64,000 nucleotides of DNA from Pomacea canaliculata (GCF_003073045.1 NC_037592.1:14998384-15062383); one strand, 5' to 3'. Counted from the first letter of the stretch, positions 11,569 to 24,863 are shown. Notes: generated by a model from the sequence alone, not told the origin. A program made the numbers and translations.

Positions 11569-14500
11569 TTACTTGGAAGCCCTTCTTGAAGCAGTACCTG
11601 TAGCTAAAAGTTCTGGACTTTCCACAGCCATTTTAAATTTCTCCAAAAACTGTGTAGCCTCAAACTCGTTTATGGCACGACGGTCATAGGACAGAGTGAC
11701 TGACATTCGTGGATCTATGGTAAGGTCCAGTCCAGGACATGGCCGTGTGGCACCAACAGCCAGAATGGCCACTTGTGGAGGGTTGATAACTGCTGTGAAC
11801 TCCGTGATGCCATACATGCCCAGGTTAGAGATGCTAGAAATAAGAACAAGGCATCATATTAGACTAGTTTTGCTCCTTAAACTTGAACATACAGCGCTGT
11901 CTGCATGAAAAAGAACTATTGACATACCTGAAACTTCCACCAATAAATTCTTCAGGTTTTAGCTTGCCATCTCGAGCCTTTTCTACCAGAACCTGCAAAT
12001 TTCATTTAGAAATGTATGTTATGCTTAGCACCGACATTTCCTTACTGAACTGCTAGGGTTTCACCAACATACGGAATGTGAGCTCAACTTTGACATCCTT
12101 ATTCTCTTGCTTACCTTTATTGTGGAAGCAATTTCTGCCAAACCAAGAGAAGGCACATTTTTGACAATGGGTGTAATGAGTCCTTCTTGAGTTGCCACAG
12201 CAACTGAAATATCAACTGATGTGGCAAGGTTTGGAGCATCTGCTTCCCAGGTGCTGTTAACCTCTGGCGAGTCCTGAAATGCCGAACAACATCAGTCAGC
12301 TATATATTTTCTTCATTTCAGGTTTCTGGTATCTACTATCACTAATCTTTTCAACAAACATAATTAAGAATCATCAAGATGAACTGGCCATTATGGCCCA
12401 GTGTTGTGTTCAAAGTAGTCTTAGTGTAACTAGGGGCTGCAATCAAAGAGCAGATACCTTCAATGCAAAGCCTGCTGCCTTGATGATGAAGTCATTAACA
12501 GACACCTTGACCCCATTACCTGTACAAATAGGTCATAATAAACTTTTGGGTCATCAGTATTGTGCATAGTATGCTGTTTAGGATAAGTAAAACAGGTACA
12601 TTGATTACTGGAGTAAGCCTGGGTCTCTCCTATGTTTTAATCAATTTTAAGATTTTATATCAAAATCGTTTCAAGGATTGTTGCAATACACTGACATCAT
12701 GCTGTGGAAAAAATGTGTTTGTCCAGGTTTGTTTTATGGCTGACTGCATGCTGACTGAAAGAACATTCATCAGATCCATTAATAATAATAAAAAATGCAA
12801 AATTTCTAAAGCTCATAATCAAACTCCTAAGGAGCATGCTCTTAGTGCTTAAGAATAAGAACAAGACATGTACAGCATACAAGGGACAGGAAAACAAATA
12901 ACACATGAACTAAGAAAGAATAATCAACAGCACTAATGATGAATAAAAACAAGTACAGAAAACGCAAATATCCATTCAGATTTGTTTGATCCTCAAATGG
13001 CAAGTAATCACATGAAAATTATCAAGTTTGCAAAAAAAAACGAGTTGCATGCTATGGTTTTGTCTAAATGGGGGAAAAAAATTTCAGCAAATAAAACAAA
13101 AACAGTAAAATGCAATCTGCGCAAAATTCCTCTTAAAGTATATGATTCCCTATAAGTGTGCATGTTACTTGACCTAGCCTGCCTTCAGCAAGTTGTCTGC
13201 CAGAATAGCTGGTACAGCAAGGAACTGGCCCAGAAGCAAAGTAGACATTCTAACTACTGAACATAAGCCACAGGCTTTTCAATGTACCCCTGTCCAATAA
13301 CCCACAGGTTTAGCTGCCAATACAGTTTTTGAAAATTTTAGCAGCCTCCTGAAAGCACCAAAGGAGGGGAGGGGGATTGGACTTTTATGTGAGCCAGCAA
13401 CTAGGGCTCCAGCCATGTAAACAGATGCCACATGCAGATAAAGCACAGCATGCCCAGGACAGGTACCCTTCACTGTACTGGTGCCAGGCGCTAACTGTTG
13501 CCCCACCAGACTGCCCTGCTGATCAAAGAAGGGGGCCCAAGGACTGACATTTTTTTATTTGATAAATAATTATAATTATAAATGAATTCCACCTAGCACA
13601 TAGCAAAAGTCATGATTTTCCGATTGCTATGTGTAAATAACTTTCTTTCCTGCAATAAAATGATCCAAAACCGAAAACATTACTATTTCTGCAGTTTAAT
13701 TCTTTTCCCCTTCTGATAAAAACTTTTACTTTATCTTTGCAGATTTACCTTTCCTACAGATCACCAGTATGTGAGAGAGTGTCTATACACCATTAAAAAT
13801 TTGGGTCAGTTTAAATATTACAATTTAAACGTCTTTATTCCCTGCCAGAAAAAGTGGCTAGGTGGGTCTCTGATTTTAACAATCAACACATACACCCATA
13901 CCCCAGGAAAATTCTGGTTATTACAGATAATTATTGAAAACAATTCACTTCACAGCTAAATAGTAATTATACCTGCAAGATCTTTTCGAAGCTTTGTGAC
14001 AGCCTTCATGGAGCAATCAATAGTAGCATATGCATGAGGTATGGTGGTCTGAAACAGAAAAATATGTACATCATATAACATGACAATACAGCTCTTCTAC
14101 AGAGACAACAACCTCACAGAAACCAGACTAAAAAAAGCATGGTCAGACATGTACGTTAAAGATTTTACCGAGCAAAATGTTCAACAAAGATAACCACCTT
14201 CAAAACAAAACAAAAGTCACTGTATTTAGCGTAATTATATCATCTGCTAACCATAAGTAACAGATAATTTTTAAGGATGTTAGAGAGAAAGGTACAGATG
14301 TTTTGCTGTTTCGTTTAATTTGATGATGAAGACGAGCGAGAAATATCACGGTGTCAGCTGCTTCAAGGTGCTCTCACTAGCCTGGCCCCTCATTCCCCCT
14401 CCCATGCTCTCTCTGTCCACCTCTCTCACTTAGGGTGCCTTCCCCAATTATGGCCTTGTCAAAAGGCTCAAATAAATACACACTAACCAAACATTTTCTA

Positions 14501-17500
14501 TGATCTTCCCAAAGATGAAAGGAATAAACTTGGTCAAGATCAAATTGCTGTGGATTTGCACTTGTATCAACAAGAAATACACAGATCATTTATATTTGGT
14601 GCTATGCGTGTATTGATTACTGAGCTGAATAAGTTTGATTTAAAACCCAAATTTCATATTAAAATCACAGTTAAAAGAGTTTACTGAATAAATCAATTCC
14701 AGGACAATCTGTACCATGACCTCCCTTGGCAACATTGGATTCCCTTGCAAGGTCATCATAAATATCCAACCACTTAAAAAAACAAAAAAACAAACATTCT
14801 TACAAAAAAAAAAAAGAGACAAAAAGAAACTTACTTTAGATTGTGTGAGACGTTTTGCGATGACATTACGCATGTTTGTAAGAGGTATATCTACAGAGGG
14901 TACCACCAATGTACCTATAAGTGGTTCTTGCTCTGCCTTCTGCAGAGGTGAAGGTGGCGCAGTTTTCTCCTTGTGGCTGGCTTTCTTCAGGCCTTTGGAG
15001 TTGATATAGTTCAAAACATCTCTAGAGTGTAGAAAAGCAAAGTATAGCAGGTGGTGTGCTACCAGCATATCAAGGATGGACAAATGGACAGACCTCCTTT
15101 TCAAGTATTAAAGTGGCCTTAATTTCACAGAATGAGACAACAGAAAGGTTATTTTTGTGGATATGCTGAAAACATCCACACAACCTTCAGCCCAACAGGT
15201 GCTATAATGTCACTCTCAATAGTGCTATGAATAAGAAGTTTACGACTTTAAAGGATGTGATTACTGACCATTTCTTTTCCAGTAATTTTGTAGAAATCAA
15301 ATTAGCAATAAGCACAATATACATCCCAATTTTATATTCTGGACTTAATGTATATGATAGCCCTTACACAAAGGTGAGAAACATCACACTTTGCACCTTG
15401 TGGGGATCACACTTGCAGCAATTTGTAATAGTGGTTTAGAAATATGGTTTAGAAATAGTGGTTTATAAATATATTATAATGTGCTGCTTACAGTTTAAGA
15501 AGAGTTCCTCCAGGCCCTGTTCTTGTCACATCCTTAACATTTACATTGTAGTCGTGAAGCAGCAGCTTAGCAGATGGAGCAATAAGGTGCCTGTACACAA
15601 CACATAAGAAAGCAGTTTTATAAAAAAGCTTTAAATATCAGGCAGTGGTATCTAGCCATCAAGACCTATAAAGAACAAGAGCAACTGTAATAAAATACCA
15701 GCCGAGTACCATCTGCCTGCAGAACAATCTGGAAGAACACCAGTCTAGAAAGAACTAATCTAAAAATTGATACCAATTGAAAAACTTTGGCACTGTGCTT
15801 GCTATTTTGACTAAAAGACCACTAGCTAAGACTGCTGAAGAGAGAAAATCTAAAACATTTTGATGCCTGACCAAATGAAAATGAACTGAAACTATCAAGG
15901 GAAATTTAAGATCGCTTCTGACCTAAATATGAATAAATAAAACTAAAGGATATTGTCTCATGCCAAACACAAATTATATAGCTTGTTCATTGCTAATTTC
16001 AGATCATTTGACTGAACCATGAAATTCTGAACCAAATTACCATTCTACAAGTTCTGTGGCCTTTGCACTTCTTGGTGATGCTGCCGAAACTTGTGATGGC
16101 GGTGCGGATGCTGCCGAAACTTGTGATGGCGGTACTGATGCTGATGGCTTTTGTGAAGGTGGTGCAGGGGCTGCTTTTTCTGGGGGTGAGCTTCCCATTA
16201 TATCTGCGGGGATCTGCACATTCTTCCAGTCATCCCCTGGGTCCACAATGAGGGCGATGATTGCTCCAATAGGGACATCTTTTGAGTTATCTCCCTTCTA
16301 TTTCATAACCCACAATAAAAGAATGTGTTTTAATGCTATCATTAATACTAAAACAAAAGGCATTATTCTTTTTCTATAATGGATACTTTCATCCTTTAAA
16401 ACACAGAAAAACTGATGCTTTACTCCAGCAAAATTAACTGAAAGTCTAAATAGCATTAAGGAAACTTTCTGACTGTTAACCAGAAATAAAGCCCAAGGTC
16501 TGTAAGAGTACTTGGAACTGCATTCAATTTTAACTTTCGATACAGTCGAAAGCCAGCTTGTTGTTAAAACAAATTGATCTTCGAAACAATCATCTGCAAA
16601 AGTGCAATCCACAAATTCCATGCCTTTTTGGTTCAGAACAATTCTGCCGCATCATTTTTACAAAATTTATCCATAATCGCCTGTAAAGACTGTTCGCAGG
16701 TGGACAATCATGCTTACTTACCCCAGATTTGTGGCCTGCAAACATACCACAACTAAACATAACTCACATGCAATTCATGATTGCATACACAGGGTAACTG
16801 CGTGGTTTATTTTTGCCAGAGCAGCATCATCAGCCAGGGAAACCCCTCAAAAATCGAAATCGAGGCTCCCGCGGCCTTTTCAGCTAGCGACCCTGAGGTT
16901 AGGCATTTCAGTCGAAGTTTTCAGAGAGATGCACATCAGTAAAGGCAAAATAATAGAAATAGTGAAACTTAGTGATATGGTTGTCGTAATTAATGCCACT
17001 TTTGAGTCTTAATGTATGGGTTAAAATCCCTTTAAAACACCTGCTAACAATGCAACTGTCAAATGAAGAAGACCTGATAGGGTACATTGTAGAACAGCAG
17101 TTACAACAAATGTACAGTGCTAAGACTACAAGGCACCATATCCAAAGCTGGCAGCTGCACTGCACACATCCATAGCAAGATTGCAGAAATGACAGTAACA
17201 ATGGTCAGACTGACAGGATCTGGCACAGCAACACCATCAGGTTTGCTCAGCAAAAGAGGTTTTTGGTCAAAGGTTAAGATCTGTGTACAGGTTGTACAAG
17301 TCCCTCATAGTTCCCATCCTGCTGTACAAAACTGAGATGTGAACTCTGCTTGGTAATATAGAGAGGAGAATTCGGGCATTCTAGAATATTTTCTTGAGGA
17401 GGCTGCTCTGGATATCCTATATGGAACCCAAAGCCAACAACTTTGTACGGATCACAGATGTCCCCATATGGGACATCAGGAACCCCTTGTAACGACAGTC

Positions 17501-19544
17501 AGGAGACACAAGCTGGTCTAGTACAACACTCTAACACCATCATGGAGATGACTCAGCCTAGATGGACATAGAAAACACTGGTTTGCAAACGTGAAAGAGC
17601 GGAATGGTTTCTCCATGCAGGACCGCATCAACACTGATAAAGACAGGACTAAATGGAAAGTCTTTTCATCTGTATCTATCTAGCTGTTTCTCCCAACAGC
17701 AAGTGCAAGGGTACCAGCATAACTGTTTCAGCTGATGCCAGTGGGTGAATGGGTGGGTGGATGGGCAGGTGAGTAAGTGAATGAATGAGCATAGAAAAAA
17801 ATCTGATGACCAATCCACCTCATTTGGATGAGGAATCCAAAGCAAAGTACACTGTAAAAGTCTTCCACACCACCCTTTGTATAAGAAACCCTAATTGAAC
17901 TTTTTAAAATTATTTTGCTTACAAGTATCTTGGCTAGAACACCATCCTCTTCATACTCAAAGCCAACGACAGCTTTATCCGTCTGAATTTCGCAGAGAAC
18001 ATCCCCTGGGGACACAGTTTCTCCTGTCAAACAATAAAAGTCATAAAAAAGTCACAATCAAAAATAAAGAGATCTTATTTAAGAGTAGATAAGATTTTTT
18101 TGATGATTTTTATCTTCTGGCACTAAAAACAATTATTATACTATAAAGATACTGATATAGCAGTCTCATTCTCTCAAATTAATTTCAAGAAGATTCAACC
18201 TTTGTTCAAACCTGCATCACTCTGTAACAGTAGAAATAGAATATGAAGAAATTAAATGTTAATATCAGCTTCACCTAACTAAAAATATGGTCTATTACAA
18301 ATAGTAATTGCAATTACAGGAATGTGTGCCCAGTGAACCAGTTAAATTCCTGTCTAAAGATCTTCTGTTTACCTTCCTTCTTAGTCCATTTTACAATGGT
18401 TCCTGATGTCATTGTAGGTGATAGAGATGGCATTTCAATTTTGTGTGTAGCTGTAATGGACAAAGATAAAAAGCAAATAACACATCTTATAGTGCTGCTA
18501 TTAGGAAATTGTTCCTTAATAAAAAGTACTCATTTATTACACCCAAACACCATCATTTTGCTTTACAAAGTTTTAAAAATCTTGAAATCTTTCTTCGAAC
18601 AAAGAAATTTCGACTTTAGTTTTTTGCTGATCTCAGATGCAGCCACTCACGTCCCTTGTATCACACAAGCACATTCTTTTTTTAACAAAATGCTCTTTTC
18701 CGCCAAGTCTGTCAGTTTCAAAACTTCAAAAATACTTGTACTGAGGTACATCTATGCTATCCAAAACTGGAAATGTAACATAGTCTTAAAATCCACATGG
18801 AAAAACCAGTCTGAGTTTTCTATTCATGTCCACCTTGGAGGTCTGTGTATGTTAAACTGATCAAGATAAGTCAGAATACCCATGAAAATGCTTACATAAA
18901 TTTGTTATTCTTTCTTCGCGCATGTATCTCATGAAAGTAACCAAATTAGCAGAAATCTTAAAGGATGGTGTAAAATTAGATTAGTAAAATGCTTTGAAAT
19001 ATTGCCTATTGGTAAACCTATTTCAAAGTTTGTAATGAAGTTCCAAAATTTGTGGAAAGAGTTCTATACTGGAGGTCTTTTATTAGTACTCTTTTATTAA
19101 TTTTGCAATTTCTTCTGGTCCAGGGCGTATGGTATAGATTTAAAGAAACTACCGAAACCAAATAAATGTTTTGATAATACTAACAGACCGGATCATTCAC
19201 TATATTATTGTATTAAATTTGCAAACAGCTGTTGTTACTTCATAGTAAAGAATATCGGACATGTGCATACTTGTAATGTTGGTATGCAGATGTATTGGTG
19301 CTTTTGCTCTTCTTTCTGTTGCTAGAGACAGTTTATGTGTTACTGTTAGTTTTCATTTCGACTACAAGACTTTCTTGACACAACCGACTGTCGTGACAGG
19401 TAAAGGCACTATACCTTCACATGCTGCCTGTAGATAAAATGTTCTGATAGTTGCATGATGCAATGAACTTCTGTTTACTATTAACTGGAGACCGTTCAAA
19501 ACCCTTGATATTCGTCCCAGACCGCCTATGCCACCGGCCGACAT
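11569..19544 (-). CDS. PDHX: Pyruvate dehydrogenase complex protein X (E3-binding protein), 11 exons
   Basis: Exons in transcript order: 19544-19415, 18450-18373, 18023-17923, 16297-16041, 15590-15492, 15021-14835, 14048-13973, 12519-12458, 12273-12115, 11992-11928, 11833-11569. Together they give 492 codons plus stop, with every phase consistent (human PDHX is about 501 aa). Residues 1-43 form an Arg-rich mitochondrial presequence without acidic residues until its end. Next come one lipoyl domain (MPSLSPTM...; lipoyl Lys86 in TDKA), an Ala/Pro linker, a peripheral-subunit (E3) binding domain at about 190-225 ([10 protein letters not shown]) and an inner acyltransferase-fold domain from about 262 to the end ([19 protein letters not shown]). 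The E2 catalytic motif DHRVVDG is replaced by DRRAINE at 455-461, so the protein should tether E3 rather than transfer acetyl groups, as is known for PDHX. An in-frame upstream ATG at 19610 would add 22 residues; 19544 was preferred because it leads directly into the presequence. Confidence 0.94.
12770..12905 (-). repeat. LINE 3'-tail fragment in PDHX intron
   Basis: On the minus strand it reads GTATGCTGTACATGTCTTG, then CTTAAGCACTAAGAGCATGC, then a tail ending in TTTTTATTATTATTAAT. The same order of words recurs at 47590-47690 and 54470-54640, on the plus strand, so this is a dispersed family with an ATT-rich 3' tail. The copy is degraded. Confidence 0.5.
13180..13545 (-). repeat. Probable SINE or SINE composite in PDHX intron
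   Basis: This stretch is GC-richer than the surrounding intron. It shares GGCATCTGTTTACA, CTAGTTGCTG and CCAATCCCCC with the plus-strand element near 1590-1685, which marks it as dispersed repeat. A tRNA-like A box may be present near 13500 on the minus strand, but the B box is not convincing. No coding content is evident. Confidence 0.4.
16077..16136 (-). repeat. Two 30-bp tandem units in the PDHX linker
   Basis: Two nearly identical 30-bp units (16077-16106 and 16107-16136), each beginning GATGCTGCCGAAACTTGTGA on the plus strand, differ only in their final bases. They encode a duplicated 10-residue Pro/Ala/Ser/Val segment (PPSQVSAAS...) in the flexible linker between the lipoyl and E3-binding domains. 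Because the unit is a multiple of three, frame is kept. Such linkers commonly vary in length. Confidence 0.85.
17085..17690 (+). mobile_element. Truncated LINE (endonuclease-reverse transcriptase type), antisense in PDHX intron
   Basis: Conceptual plus-strand reading, in changing frames, matches the C-terminal part of LINE reverse transcriptases of the RTE-like kind. It reads [20 protein letters not shown] (family pattern YLGxxxxKDGSCTxxIxxRI), then [16 protein letters not shown] (LYKSLVVPILLYGCE), then NIERRIRAF, then [13 protein letters not shown] (SYxEHKTNxxVR), then [10 protein letters not shown]. At least one frame change and several stops are visible, and the 5' part is missing. It sits between PDHX exons 16041-16297 and 17923-18023. 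Confidence 0.7.
17738..17795 (+). repeat. Degenerate tetranucleotide repeat
   Basis: An imperfect run of TGGG/TGAA/TGAG units (GGTGGGTGGATGGGCAGGTG followed by AGTAAGTGAATGAATGAG). It abuts the 3' side of the LINE fragment in the PDHX intron. Confidence 0.6.
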
Positions 19545-20163
19545 TGTTGTTGTGGGAAGGACAAGGTCAAGATGTGCTTGTTTACATGGAGTTCTCTCCC
19601 TTAAGAACATCTTTGATCCAGGAGTCCATGATGCTATGGACTCAGACCACAGACTTCTGTCTTTTTGAAGCTGATCTGTTTTATTGCTGTCTACTGCATA
19701 ATATCTTTAAATTATAAAATTAAATAAATGGAACCTTCTATAACACAGTACTTCTTCACATTAACGGAAAGACTACTTTTAAAAGTATATTCGAGACTAA
19801 TGTAGCGAGACAAATACGGATCATTTGTCTTGTTGGTGTGTTTGTGTGCTCGTACGCGTATACGTTGTGAGTGCTCTCCCTTAGTCTCAACGTGCGAAGA
19901 CGTCTGCAGTGTGTTCTTCTGAAAACTTTTCGTAAAATTTTACAATTTTGAATTAGCTATTAGTCTGTTTTACAATAATTAATAACATATTGTTCGGCCT
20001 CTACATCGGTTGTCGTGCTGCACTGACACCGAGCGCCGTTCGAACATTCGATCCATACTCGAGTCTTGTCATCACACAGCAGCAGCCTGAGCTCAGTGCT
20101 TCACCAGTGACTAGTCACAGTCCTGTGAACTTAAAGTAAAATTCTTTGGTTTTCGAGCTTGGT
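19545..20163. promoter_or_regulatory. Shared divergent promoter region of PDHX and APIP
   Basis: About 620 bp separate the PDHX start codon (19544, minus) from the APIP start codon (20164, plus). No other gene fits. CpG-containing stretches occur near 19850-19910 (CGTACGCGTATACG) and 20020-20060, unlike the AT-rich flanks. No clear TATA box was chosen for either direction. Human PDHX and APIP are also divergent neighbours. A truly shared promoter is inference. Confidence 0.65.
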
Positions 20164-23100
20164 ATGGATCCAAATTATCCGAAGGTCAGTATCCAATATG
20201 ATTAAAAATGAAATTTGTTGCTGATTTAACTTATGTTATATTGAGACGGACACCCTAGAGAAAAAATACACAATTCGATGATTGATTAATCACAGTGACA
20301 GCAGCTTGTCAAGTATATCAAGCAATATTTAATTTTAAGGCACGGTATCTTAATGATAATATTGGTTGATCGTTTTTCATTAGTTTATGGCCTGATGTCT
20401 TGAAATTCTCAGACATGTAGGCAAGTTCCAGTTTGTTCATGCTGGGAAGTATACAATACACCAACGAATTTATTGATTTAAAAATCCATAATCAGTTAAA
20501 CCACTTGAGTACTATCTGCTGGGTACTATTATTGAATTTCTGCCAGATACAGCACAGCACATTACTTCCAATCATGTTCTAAACCAATTACCTATGTAGC
20601 ATATTGCATGATATCCTGAACTTTGAAATTTTATCAAGTCTAGGGTAAGTAAGGAGGACAACAGTTGCTGTGTCTGAATTGTGACCTGAACAAATAGCGT
20701 GATAGCAGCATTACCTAAAACAAAGATTCGTGGGAATCAGAACATAAGCTTTAGCTGCAGTTTTTAAAAAAAAAGTACGTCATTGTTTATCTCTGGTATG
20801 TTTGTATTACAATAACAGATCTAGACTTTAGCCACTACAGGTTACAGTAGGTAAAACTGGGAAAAAAGCAAAAAAAGAAGTGGCCACTTATATGCATGAA
20901 AGTTTGTTGAAGGTAAAGGAAAAGTATATTCTTCAACCCTTCAAGGGAAACGTTAATGGACTTTTTTCGCATTGACCAATGAGATATGAGGAGAAACATT
21001 TATTATTGGGATGGCTCAGTAGTTCTATTGCATTTATTTTTAAAAGCTATGATTATTTTAATTAAATTTAACATTACAATTATGTTGATTTTGTTGGCTA
21101 ACATTCTTTTGCAGGAGCACCCAAGAAACCTTATTCCAGAGTTATGTCGTCTGTTTTATAAACTGGAATGGGTGACAGGCACCGGCGGTGGCATAACTGT
21201 AAAGTACAAGTAAGATCACAATCTCTTGTGTCATTGCTAAATGCAGCATCAATATGAAATACACACACAACTGCTAGACTACTTGAAGAGTCAAACTTTG
21301 TGAAAATAATAAATATTAAAGAAATATGGCAGCAATAGATTGTGAGGGGATTTTTGTTTGCATTGAGAAGAGCACCATCAATACAAAAAAAACAAAACCC
21401 ACTGCACTAGCCTTTGAAGTAATTGTGGGGGAGTAATTAAACTTTAATCGTGAAGATTTTATCTTTTAGGGAGTACATATATGTGTACAAGAAAAGTCAC
21501 AAGGCATTCCTCTTCCAATGCACTGAAAGGAGAGTGCATCAAAATGTCAAGATAACAGGATCACAGAACATTAGCATTACTATCACAAAATGTTACAGGA
21601 ACAGTTGTAGAGAACAAGGACAGAGAGTTTCATCATTTTGCAAATGAAGACTAGTAGGGAAGTAGCAATAAGCATAAAAGGGTGAAGGTGTGACAAAGGA
21701 CTAGTATTGTGTGGATTGTTTTAGGGGTAATGCTTAAGGAAAAGGTACATTTTCAGTGCACATTTAAAGGATTCCATTGTGAGTAATTTACACAGTAATA
21801 ACTAATATGATCCAGTTGTCAAATTAATCCCTTTGAATTAATGATCCTTGTTTGATGGGATAGGGTCTTTTTTTCCTCAGAAACGATTTTAGATCTCTTT
21901 GCTGATTTATTTGGGATTTGGTCTTTTCAAGCAACGAAATCTACATTGCCCCCTCTGGGGTACAGAAAGAGAGGATCGAACCAGCTGACCTGTTTGTACA
22001 GACAATTGATGAAAGAGATATTGACGGGCCTCCACCCAAGAAAAAACTGAAAAAGAGCCAGTGCACGCCACTGTTTATGAATGCCTATACTATGAGAAGT
22101 GAGGATTCTTTGTTACTGACAAATTTTCTCTTAATTTGACATAGACTGGGGCATAATTTGATAGTTCTGATATCTTAAGAAGAAAATAGAAAGCTCAGCT
22201 TCAAGTCACAATTTCAATGACTGCCTACAAGGACATGTCATACAAAATAATCTAAAATTAACAGGGATTCAAAGATGTACAAATATGCGCTGACAAATAA
22301 CAAAAGAATTCTGGATACATTTTGGTGCATTTATGTTATATTGCAATGTCACAAAAAAGATTTGACTTCTTCAGTTATAAAAAAAAATTGTTCCACTTTT
22401 CTTTTTAAGAATTGCTTTATAAAGGCAAAATAAGACAGTAAAATATTGTAAAGATGCTATCGGTTCTTATCATCAGATGCTGGAGCAGTCATCCACACAC
22501 ATTCCAAGAATGCTGTTATGGCAACACTATTATACCCTGAAACAGAATTTCGAATTACTCACCAGGAGATGATCAAGGGCATAAAAAAATGTAGTCAAGG
22601 TAAAGAGGACATGGCACTCTGTGTGTGTTAATTATCACATCTGTAATTACAGCAAAGCAGCACAATAAAAAGTAAGATATAACATTGCCCTGCATCCACT
22701 GTTTAAAAAACTTATACTTCTCTTTCATCATGTTTCAAAATGGTTAGGTAAATAAGATGAAGTTTTAACTTAAGAACATATTTTCCATGATAGAGTTTTG
22801 TAGGTGAAAAGCCTATTTCAAATTAGTTTTGCTTATGAAGCTTTTGTTTACACTCATCAAGGCCCAAGTCAAAAATTCAGTATTGTACAGTGGTGTTTAA
22901 TTGTTACAGGGTCTTATTATCGTTACGATGAGGAATTGGTTGTACCAATTATTGAAAACACTCCAGAAGAAAAAGACTTACAGGTAATTTGAATAGGGTG
23001 ATGGTCATTATCTTATTTATTTCTTGACATTTAGCAGCATGGCATGCAAACATAACAAATATAAGTTATCTGAATGCATGAAAGGACTAAGCACATTTTA

Positions 23101-24147
23101 GCTCCAGTATGAAAATGATGTTATTTGTCCTAATATTTGTTAAGATTTTTTTGTTATTTTAGATAATCAGAGTACTAATATACTTGTGGACTTCATACTC
23201 AGGCAAATCTAAGTCTAAACATTGCCTGAAACATGCCAGCCAAAGTTGATGATTAAGGTAGCTAGACAGATCAGGTTGCAACAACATATCCCTGAAGTAA
23301 ACATAAATGGCACAAGACATTGCAACATTATGCATCTTCAGAACTCATGAACTGTACAAATTGTATAGATATATCGTAGAATTGATAATTAGTATATTCA
23401 TGTGCATCTTTCAACTTGGGCAAGCATTTATTTATAGGCAGAAATGGCTAGAGCAATGGAAGACTATCCAGATACTTGTGCAGTTCTGGTGCGGCGGCAT
23501 GGTGTCTATGTATGGGGAGACACCTGGGAGAAAGCTAAAAGCATGTAAGTATACTGTACTTGATATTTTATTTTGAAGCACATTTATATTACACTTTCAA
23601 TCGTGTACCTGTTGTAAATCACACACATGTATACACACTCACACGGGTGCACATATGTCTGACACAGTTCAAAACAGCCATTTTGTATGTTTGCTTAAAG
23701 GAACGAGCAAGCAAGGAAGTGGGTTTTGAGCCAAGAGAGAAAAGGATCTTATTTTTGTTATGAACAAAGGGCTACTGTTAAATATTTGTATCCAAGGAAT
23801 TTTAAGAAATAATAAAAGGTAAGAATCAAATGCAGCAAGATTTGCTTTAAGTTAGTATTATACAGGCAACCAGGCCTTATCAAATTCCCATTAGCTTCTG
23901 TTAGCTTTAAAACTAAGCTAATGGGTAGGGAAATTTAGGTATAATGGGTGTTAGGGGGAAAGGGGGGCATTCTTCAATTTGCTACAATTTAGCCTTTGAT
24001 CAGGATGCATAATAGCAATAATGTTTGTGCAGGTGTGAATGTTATGACTACCTCTTTGATATTGCTGTTCGAATGAAGCAAATGGGACTGGATCCTACTC
24101 AAGTGCCAAAGGCACCAAAAGGAGCCTATACATCTAACTGTGTATAA
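20164..24147 (+). CDS. APIP: Methylthioribulose-1-phosphate dehydratase (APIP/MtnB), 7 exons
   Basis: Exons: 20164-20184, 21115-21209, 21932-22098, 22477-22599, 22910-22983, 23438-23544, 24033-24147. They give 233 codons plus stop, all in phase (human APIP is 242 aa). This zinc-dependent class II aldolase-fold enzyme of the cytosolic methionine salvage pathway dehydrates 5-methylthioribulose 1-phosphate. Visible features are the substrate-binding glycine-rich loop (GTGGGIT), [15 protein letters not shown], the conserved Cys in [16 protein letters not shown], the zinc ligands HTH in AVIHTHSK, the catalytic Glu in [11 protein letters not shown] and the third zinc His in [17 protein letters not shown]. 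The first exon codes for only MDPNYPK, shorter than the human N-terminus. Vertebrate APIP also binds Apaf-1 and dampens apoptosis; that role is not readable here. The gene is divergent with PDHX. Confidence 0.95.
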
Positions 24148-24863
24148 TTGATGGGTGACCTCTGAGCCAACACTCTTGGAAAGACAGTGTCCTAATTGGT
24201 TAGCCATTTCAGAAACTCTGTGCTGACATGGTTAGGTTTACAGCTCCTGCTGCGTGGTGCATTGTGTAGGCATGGTTGAAACTGGTGCTAATGGCATATA
24301 TGAATAATTTTTTTTTAATCACACGTTGTATGTTGTTATATCCAGGCAAACATATGAGTGAGCACTTCCCATAGTGCAGTATTTTAAGTCTTATCAGTAT
24401 TTTAACAGCCAGATTGTTTATAATGTTGTGTTTTTTCCTCCAGCTGCGTTGTACAATACTGTTTCTTATACAAAATACAAATTAGGGTTCAAGAGCGAGA
24501 CAGAAAAAACTTTTTTTTTTTTTTGTAGGTTGTACTTGTCACATTGTAATCTATTGAGAAATTTTGCGTGGTAAACTTTGTTGAGCAGTTTTGCATTAAA
24601 TTTGTATGGCAGCCGTGGTGTTGTTTTTCTTTATTTCGAAATTTATGTTGAAAACATTGAATTAGGGACTGCATGATTACAAAAGCTTAAAGTAGATAAC
24701 TTCATAATAGAAGATGCGGTCGCATGATTGCGAATGATGTGAAAACTGCAGCTAACGTCAGCATGTCTAGTCAGGAGAGAGATGATTTTTAATTCAATTC
24801 TCAGGCAGAATATTTATGCAGTGGACTACTATGGTGATGCTTGGGAATTGAAAATTTATTATA

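Noticed and set aside
16056-16379. 107-codon plus-strand open frame rich in Gly/Ala/Asp
   Set aside because: It is the antisense shadow of the PDHX linker exon; the 30-bp repeat keeps both strands open.
11569-19544. DLAT (true E2) as the identity of the acyltransferase-like gene
   Set aside because: It has a single lipoyl domain, lacks the catalytic DHRxxDG and its C-terminal text fits PDHX better.
19545-19610. PDHX translation start at the upstream in-frame ATG (19610)
   Set aside because: It would add 22 residues with acidic and Cys residues before a good presequence; possible but less likely than 19544.
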